Part shown: one piece after another, positions 5,325 to 9,449 of the stretch
Numbering within the stretch: the stretch's first letter is position 1
Layout of the letters: every line of letters begins with the position of its first letter
Assembly: GCA_964415245.1 (NCBI GenBank)
Contig: CAYQAJ010000210.1
Coordinates: forward strand, 1-9,449
Reading direction: 5' to 3'
DNA from: CAYQAJ01 sp964415245
GTDB lineage: Bacteria; Planctomycetota; Planctomycetia; Pirellulales; Pirellulaceae
Length of the DNA stretch: 9,449 bases
Made by a program: the position numbers and the translations under genes
The notes under the pieces: generated by a model
What the model was told of the DNA's origin: nothing
Databases searched by the model: none
Seen by the model: the letters and a program-made list of their open reading frames with translations, nothing else

Positions 5325-5335
5325 CGTCGATAGAG

Positions 5336-5358
5336 TTCGTGGTGGAGATTACCACGAA
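5336..5358. promoter_or_regulatory. Dyad upstream of barrel paralog 1
   Basis: TTCGTGGT (5336-5343) and ACCACGAA (5351-5358) are perfect 8-bp inverted arms with a 7-bp spacer, ending 11 nt before the ATG at 5324. The size and symmetry fit a dimeric-regulator operator or a leader hairpin close to the start codon. No regulator gene is in view. Confidence 0.45.
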
Positions 5359-5424
5359 TGTTGCGGCGGGCAATCGGCACGTCGGTTCGCCTCTCGCGAC
5401 AGCGCGTGGCCAATCGACGCACCG

Positions 5425-6780
5425 CTAATAATACAGCCCGCCGCGGAGCATGAACGTATCGCCGGGGTCAAAGTTGTCGGCCGGCACCACGTTGTAGAGC
5501 ACTTCGCGGTCGAACACGAAGCCGACCTCGGCGAATCCCTTGATGGCCACCGCCTTGCTGAACCATTCGAAGCCGCCGAGAACGCGAATGTCGTTGATGT
5601 CGACGCGATCGCTGAATTCGGGCGGGCCGGTTCGCTCGACCGTCCAGTTGCCGCCGCCGTATTCGCCGCCCACGTAGATCCAGATGTCGGTGTTCCCGAG
5701 CGTGGTGAGATAGTGAGCCAGCTTGGGTCGCGGGAAATAGATGTCGAAATAGGTCTGCGGGTTGGGCGTCCACAGCACGCCGCCGGCCGGCAGCAGTTTG
5801 ATGTTCAAACGATCGAGGTACTCGACGCCGCCTTTGACGGCCAACGTGGGCGTGAGCTGCAACACCAACAGACCCTTACCCTGAATGCGGAAGCTGTCGC
5901 TGTTGAGAGTTTGGAAGTCGGTGAAGATGCCGAAGCTGGCGTCCAGCTCGGCGCCGATTTGCGGTGTGAGCCACGGATCCCAACCAAAGTTAATGAACGC
6001 GCTGTACGCCTGGGGCGGCAAATCGCCGGTGCTGGGGGGCGCCGGGCCGTCCCACAGATGAAAGATGAACGTCGGCGTCACCGCCAGCGGCCGTCCGCTG
6101 AACAGAAAGTTGGGAAAGTTGCCCGTGACCGATACCTCGTTGTCGAGCATGTCGACGTCGGCTCCGTCGCCTCCCTGGACCCAGGTAACGCGAAAGCCGA
6201 AGTCCTGGAACAGCCGCAAGTACTGCCCGACCGGCGTGCTATCGATGGGACCGGTCTGTCCCAAAACGCCGTTTGGAAAATAGTAGGGCGGCTGCTGTGG
6301 TACGCCGGGGTACGCCGGCGGAAGTGGCTGGCCGTAGTAGGGCTGGGCGTAAGGTGCGCCAACGGCGGGCTGCCCGTACACAGCCTGACCGGGCGGCACC
6401 GCATAGGGGTAAGTCGGCGGAGCGCCCGGCGTGACGAACGGCGCTCCCGACACCGGCGGCGCCCCGGGTAGCGATGGCGCGATATTCGCCGCGCCACCTT
6501 GGGCCGTCGTGTAGGCGTCGAACGAGGGCGGTCCCAGCACTGCGCCCGAAGAACCAGGAACCATGGCTCCCGGCACAGTCGCAGGCGCTTGTGCCACCAG
6601 AATGGGCGGCGTTGGGGCCGTCCAGCCGATCGGGCCGCTGGCCACGTTCGGCGGTACGTACGTCGTCGTGCTCGTGTCGCCGGCGCTAGGAAAGCGTATG
6701 CGCTGCGCCCAAACGGGCGACGCAATGGCAATCAGAGCAAGCGCCAGGTAAAGGCGCTTCAATGAATAGAAGCTTTGCAC
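5425..6780 (-). CDS. Predicted outer-membrane beta-barrel protein (DUF6268-like) with Pro/Tyr-rich linker, paralog 2
   Basis: 451 aa from GTG at 6778-6780 to TAG at 5425-5427. An in-frame TTG codon seven in (LKRLYLAL) is an alternative start, and the signal peptide is complete either way: KRLYLALALIAIASPVWA then QR, cleaved near residue 25. Residues 30-160 are low complexity, rich in Pro, Ala, Gly and later Tyr/Gln (YGQPLPPAYPGVPQQPPYYF), probably a disordered periplasmic or surface linker absent from paralog 1. Residues 165-451 are the barrel-like region, matching paralog 1 strand for strand (DLPPQAYSAFINFGW, FRIQGKGLLVLQLTP, EYLDRLNIKLLPAGGVLW, WIYVGGEYGGGNW) and ending in FMLRGGLYY with a terminal aromatic. 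It lies directly upstream of paralog 1 on the same strand, so the pair arose by tandem duplication and may be co-transcribed, although the dyad in the 100-nt gap allows separate control. The family name is tentative. Confidence 0.8.
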   Translation of the reverse strand: MQSFYSLKRLYLALALIAIASPVWAQRIRFPSAGDTSTTTYVPPNVASGPIGWTAPTPPILVAQAPATVPGAMVPGSSGAVLGPPSFDAYTTAQGGAANIAPSLPGAPPVSGAPFVTPGAPPTYPYAVPPGQAVYGQPAVGAPYAQPYYGQPLPPAYPGVPQQPPYYFPNGVLGQTGPIDSTPVGQYLRLFQDFGFRVTWVQGGDGADVDMLDNEVSVTGNFPNFLFSGRPLAVTPTFIFHLWDGPAPPSTGDLPPQAYSAFINFGWDPWLTPQIGAELDASFGIFTDFQTLNSDSFRIQGKGLLVLQLTPTLAVKGGVEYLDRLNIKLLPAGGVLWTPNPQTYFDIYFPRPKLAHYLTTLGNTDIWIYVGGEYGGGNWTVERTGPPEFSDRVDINDIRVLGGFEWFSKAVAIKGFAEVGFVFDREVLYNVVPADNFDPGDTFMLRGGLYY

Positions 6781-7016
6781 GATTCCCTAACGCTCACGAG
6801 GGGAAGAGCTGCGATGAGCCGAGATTGCGGAAGGGACGGGTTAATTACCAAGACCGCCCGACACGGTCAATACCGAATTCCTCCGCGTGCGCATGAGGGG
6901 TACAAGACAGCATCAGAGTCCGCTAACGAAACACGCGGATTTCCGCTGGCGGCGTAGCATAAAACTGCCCACCGCGCAAGCATGACAGCACCGAGGCATC
7001 GACGAGAGGTCGTGCT
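6781..7016. other. Intergenic gap between barrel paralog 2 and the haem protein gene
   Basis: 236 nt. It holds the weak promoter candidate at 6842-6870, a short dyad GACCG/CGGTC (6852-6856, 6864-6868) and a 4-bp stem GCGG/CCGC near 6935-6946. No gene or terminator with a U-tract is visible. Confidence 0.5.
6842..6870 (-). promoter_or_regulatory. Weak promoter candidate for the barrel genes
   Basis: On the minus strand TTGACC (6865-6870, 5 of 6 to the -35 consensus) is followed after 17 bp by TAATTA (6842-6847), which matches the -10 consensus poorly (2 of 6). The spacer carries the dyad GACCG-N7-CGGTC. It would give a leader of about 55 nt for paralog 2. Confidence 0.25.
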
Positions 7017-9449
7017 TTATTTGCCCGAGACTAACTGTGCTCGGGCGGGGGAGCCCGGCACGTCGACCAGCTCCAGCCGCAGCGGGTCCTTGCGCTCTTT
7101 CAAGTTGACCGCCATCACAAGCGAGTGCCGGCCTACGTCCAGGTCAAATGCCAACTCGGATTCTACCGAAGTTGGTTTGCCGTCGACCCACATTAGAAGT
7201 CCGTCGGGCGAGTTGAGCTGCAACATGATCTGTCCGGCCGTTGAGACGTCGACGAGGCAGCGGGTGAAGCCGACCGGGTCGTTACCGCTGTGCACGACGA
7301 AGGGGCTGAAATCGTCCAGCGGCAGGTTGCCCGACACCATGCTGTAGGCCGGTCTCCACGAAAGCGCCGGATTTTCGGTGGCGGCCGAGTCGTAGCTGGT
7401 GCGGTTGAGCAGGGTATTTGCCTCGTTCGTCCACGCGAGCGCCTCCCAGCGGCGCACAACCAGGGCATTGCCCAGCGAGTAATCGCCCACTTTGCCCAGT
7501 GCCGAAAGGAATCGCACCAGGTCGACCAACTCGCCGCGAGTCAAATCGTCGACCGCTCCGTCAGGCATCAGCGAACGTCCTTCGCCGCGGGCTTCGATCG
7601 ACGCCACCGGTATCGACACGAGGCGGTCTTCGGCGTCGCGAAGCACGACCTGGTCGCTTGTCTCGCGGACGACGATCCCTGTGACCGACTTTCCCTCGTC
7701 GGTCTGAACGACGATCGAGTGGTAATTCTCCTTCACCTTTTCGGCCGGGGCCAGCAGCGACTCGACGACATAATCGACCGGCGCACTGGCGCCAACGCTG
7801 ATCAGGTCGGGACCCACCAGTCCGCCCGCTCCACCGATGGCGTGACACTTCTGGCATTGAAGCTGCCGACTGCGGTAGATCGTCTCCCCCCGCGCGGCAT
7901 CGCCGCTTTCCATCGCCTCGGCCGCTAGCTTGGCAATCAGCTCCGGCGTCGGCTTCCAGGGCGATTCGCCCAGGGCACCGGCGCGGCGGAGCGCGTCGAT
8001 CAGCTCCTGCGCCGGTTGGGCCGACTTCTGGGCCGCGCGGATTGCCAATCGTGCGGCGTCGGGCGGAAGGCTCTTTCCTTCCAACGCGGCACGAAGCGCG
8101 TCGGGACCGTCGGTGCGGACCAACAGCGCCGAGACGATAGGCGCGACGGCGGTCGCCGCGTCTTCATCCTGGGGCAGGTTCGCCAGCAAGTGGGTAGCCG
8201 CCCGAGCGGCCAGCCCTGCATCGACCCCGGCCAACGCGATCACCGCCTGACGACGATCGGCCAGCGGACGCTCGCCGCTCGCCAGATCGGCCAGCAGTTC
8301 GGCGTTCGATCGACCTCCCAGTTGTCCAATCGCTTCGATCGCGGCATGGCGGAGCGACTCGCTCGCCTCCTGCCTGCCGGCGGCCCAATCGGCCAGCCGC
8401 GACCGCAGGGGCTCGATCTTCCAGACGCCTGCCGCGCGCGCGGCGACCGCCTGCACCACCTCGTCGTCGGCGTCGAGTAGCTTGGCGATTCGGGTCAGAT
8501 TCCCGGACGGCTGCACCTTGCGTTGCCGCGTGGTTTCCAGCAGCGCTTCCAACAGCGATGCGCGCTGTGCGTTGGAGACGGCGTCGGAGTCGGCCAGCGC
8601 CGCATCGAGCACGACCCGCAGGTCGTCGGGCCCGCCCAGCGTCGCCACCATCCCCAGCACGTCGGGCAGCCGGTCGGGCGCTACCTTGTTCGTGGCGATC
8701 AGCTCCAAGAGAGGAGCGACCACCCCGGGCGAATCGACCGCCGCCAGGGCGTACGTCAGGTGGTCAATGTTGCCGTCGAAGTCGAAGCTGCCGTTCCGCA
8801 CGGCGTCGAGCCAATAGGGCGACGAGTCCCGCAACGTCCGCCACAGAGCGAAGTCGAGAAAGCGATCCATCGGCTTGTCGAGCGCCAGCGCCGCCGACCG
8901 CGCCGATTCGAGCGACGGAAGCTGTGCCAGCGCTCGCACCCCTTCGATCCGCACCCGCGGATGTTCGTCGACCACCGCCGTGCGAAAGATCGCGGCCGCA
9001 TCGCCCAGCCGGTCGCGCCACTGCGACGCGACCCGCACTGCGGCCGCTCGCACGCGATGGTCGTCGGCGGTGAGCAGCTCGCCCAGCAGTTTCGGTTCGA
9101 TCTCGTCAATTGCCTGGTAGGTCCAAAGTCCCTCCAAACGGTGGTGCAGGTAGTCGGGGTCGGCCGGGTCGAGCGCCGCCAGCCACGCCGCCAGCGCCCG
9201 CACGACCTCGTCGCGATCGCGCGACTTGAGAACGAGCTTGGCGTGCAGCCGCGTCCAGTCCTCGGGCGCCTTGAGCTGTTCGAGCAGCTCGGCCACGCTC
9301 GCGTCGACCAGCTTCGGCGGCTTGAGCGTGGGCCGCCCCTTGGCCGTCACGCGCCAGATGCGGCCGTGCACGTGGTCGCGGCGCTCGTCGCGGAAGTCGA
9401 CTTCGCCGTGCTGGATGATCGGGTTGTACCAGTCGGCGATGTACAGCGC
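7017..9449 (-). CDS. PVC-type haem-binding CxxCH protein with HEAT repeats, 5'-truncated by the window edge
   Basis: The frame is open from the right edge to the TAA at 7017-7019: 810 visible residues. A GTG at 9369-9371 could be mistaken for the start, but the 26 codons before it are coding (ALYIADWYNPIIQHGEVDF, then HGRIWRV), matching the end of the propeller/dehydrogenase-like N-terminal module of this family, so the real start lies outside. Visible residues 45-490 are Ala/Leu-rich HEAT-type helical repeats (e.g. AVIALAGVDAGLAARA). Residues 515-665 form a c-type haem domain: C532-Q-K-C535-H536 binds haem covalently, and M628 in SLMPDG is the likely distal ligand. This corresponds to the planctomycete haem-binding domain (TIGR02603), usually paired with TIGR02604 upstream. 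Residues 666-810 form a beta-rich C-terminal module (NSPDGLLMWVDGKPT, LELVDVPGSPARAQ). It is probably periplasmic, with electron transfer coupled to oxidation of an unknown substrate, often sugars by inference. It is upstream of the barrel genes, 236 nt away. Confidence 0.9.
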   Translation of the reverse strand, partial: ALYIADWYNPIIQHGEVDFRDERRDHVHGRIWRVTAKGRPTLKPPKLVDASVAELLEQLKAPEDWTRLHAKLVLKSRDRDEVVRALAAWLAALDPADPDYLHHRLEGLWTYQAIDEIEPKLLGELLTADDHRVRAAAVRVASQWRDRLGDAAAIFRTAVVDEHPRVRIEGVRALAQLPSLESARSAALALDKPMDRFLDFALWRTLRDSSPYWLDAVRNGSFDFDGNIDHLTYALAAVDSPGVVAPLLELIATNKVAPDRLPDVLGMVATLGGPDDLRVVLDAALADSDAVSNAQRASLLEALLETTRQRKVQPSGNLTRIAKLLDADDEVVQAVAARAAGVWKIEPLRSRLADWAAGRQEASESLRHAAIEAIGQLGGRSNAELLADLASGERPLADRRQAVIALAGVDAGLAARAATHLLANLPQDEDAATAVAPIVSALLVRTDGPDALRAALEGKSLPPDAARLAIRAAQKSAQPAQELIDALRRAGALGESPWKPTPELIAKLAAEAMESGDAARGETIYRSRQLQCQKCHAIGGAGGLVGPDLISVGASAPVDYVVESLLAPAEKVKENYHSIVVQTDEGKSVTGIVVRETSDQVVLRDAEDRLVSIPVASIEARGEGRSLMPDGAVDDLTRGELVDLVRFLSALGKVGDYSLGNALVVRRWEALAWTNEANTLLNRTSYDSAATENPALSWRPAYSMVSGNLPLDDFSPFVVHSGNDPVGFTRCLVDVSTAGQIMLQLNSPDGLLMWVDGKPTSVESELAFDLDVGRHSLVMAVNLKERKDPLRLELVDVPGSPARAQLVSGK

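Noticed and set aside
4443..5333. 296-codon plus-strand ORF antisense to barrel paralog 1
   Set aside because: Same reason: it mirrors the minus-strand gene and its product has no domain pattern.
5236..6471. 411-codon plus-strand ORF antisense to the barrel paralogs
   Set aside because: It is a shadow of GC-rich codon bias. The opposite strand has signal peptides, a recognisable repeat of the barrel pattern in both paralogs and proper gene boundaries; the plus-strand product is charged, low in hydrophobic order and crosses two genes.
7290..7928. 212-codon plus-strand ORF within the haem protein gene
   Set aside because: It is antisense to the conserved CxxCH domain; no independent support.

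Overview
The window looks like a piece of a planctomycete chromosome (Planctomycetota, probably a Pirellulales-type lineage). The main evidence is the right-hand gene, a HEAT-repeat protein with one CxxCH haem site and the PVC-type haem-binding architecture that is heavily amplified in this phylum. GC-rich coding DNA, weak or absent Shine-Dalgarno sequences, long gene-free gaps and abundant small palindromic repeats agree with this. The assignment is inference from protein families; there is no rRNA or other marker gene here.

Layout. (1) 1-914, plus: 3' part of a TPR-repeat protein whose true start lies left of the window. (2) 1010-1945, plus: exported protein, probably with a LolA/LppX-like lipid-carrier fold, whose linker is encoded by a large palindromic repeat. 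(3) 1946-2469: gene-free, two small hairpins near its left end. (4) 2470-3709: a gene for a secreted coiled-coil protein with YadA/Hia-type head repeats (2614-3525), bracketed by two diverged copies of a ~120-bp structured direct repeat. (5) 3710-4268: non-coding and dense in repeats: an AT-rich segment with a good sigma70-like promoter but no convincing gene after it, an array of 15 heptanucleotides in unbroken register, two copies of a GGTGCGC/GCGCACC hairpin, and a GC-rich hairpin after the next gene. (6) 4269-5324 and 5425-6780, minus: tandem paralogous genes for exported proteins with a predicted outer-membrane beta-barrel (DUF6268-like); the upstream paralog carries an extra Pro/Tyr-rich linker. 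(7) 6781-7016: gap with a weak promoter candidate. (8) 7017-9449, minus: C-terminal 810 residues of a PVC-type haem-binding protein, open through the right edge.

How the genes relate. Four or five of the six products are predicted to be exported, so the region is biased to cell-envelope functions, but I see no single pathway. The plus-strand genes (left) and minus-strand genes (right) converge on 3526-4268, where most of the repeats lie. The most interesting material is non-coding: the frame-preserving palindrome inside gene 2, the structured repeat pair around the head-repeat gene, and the heptamer array.

Limits: no homology search was possible. Family names come from recognising motifs and architecture; all structure and promoter calls were made by eye.
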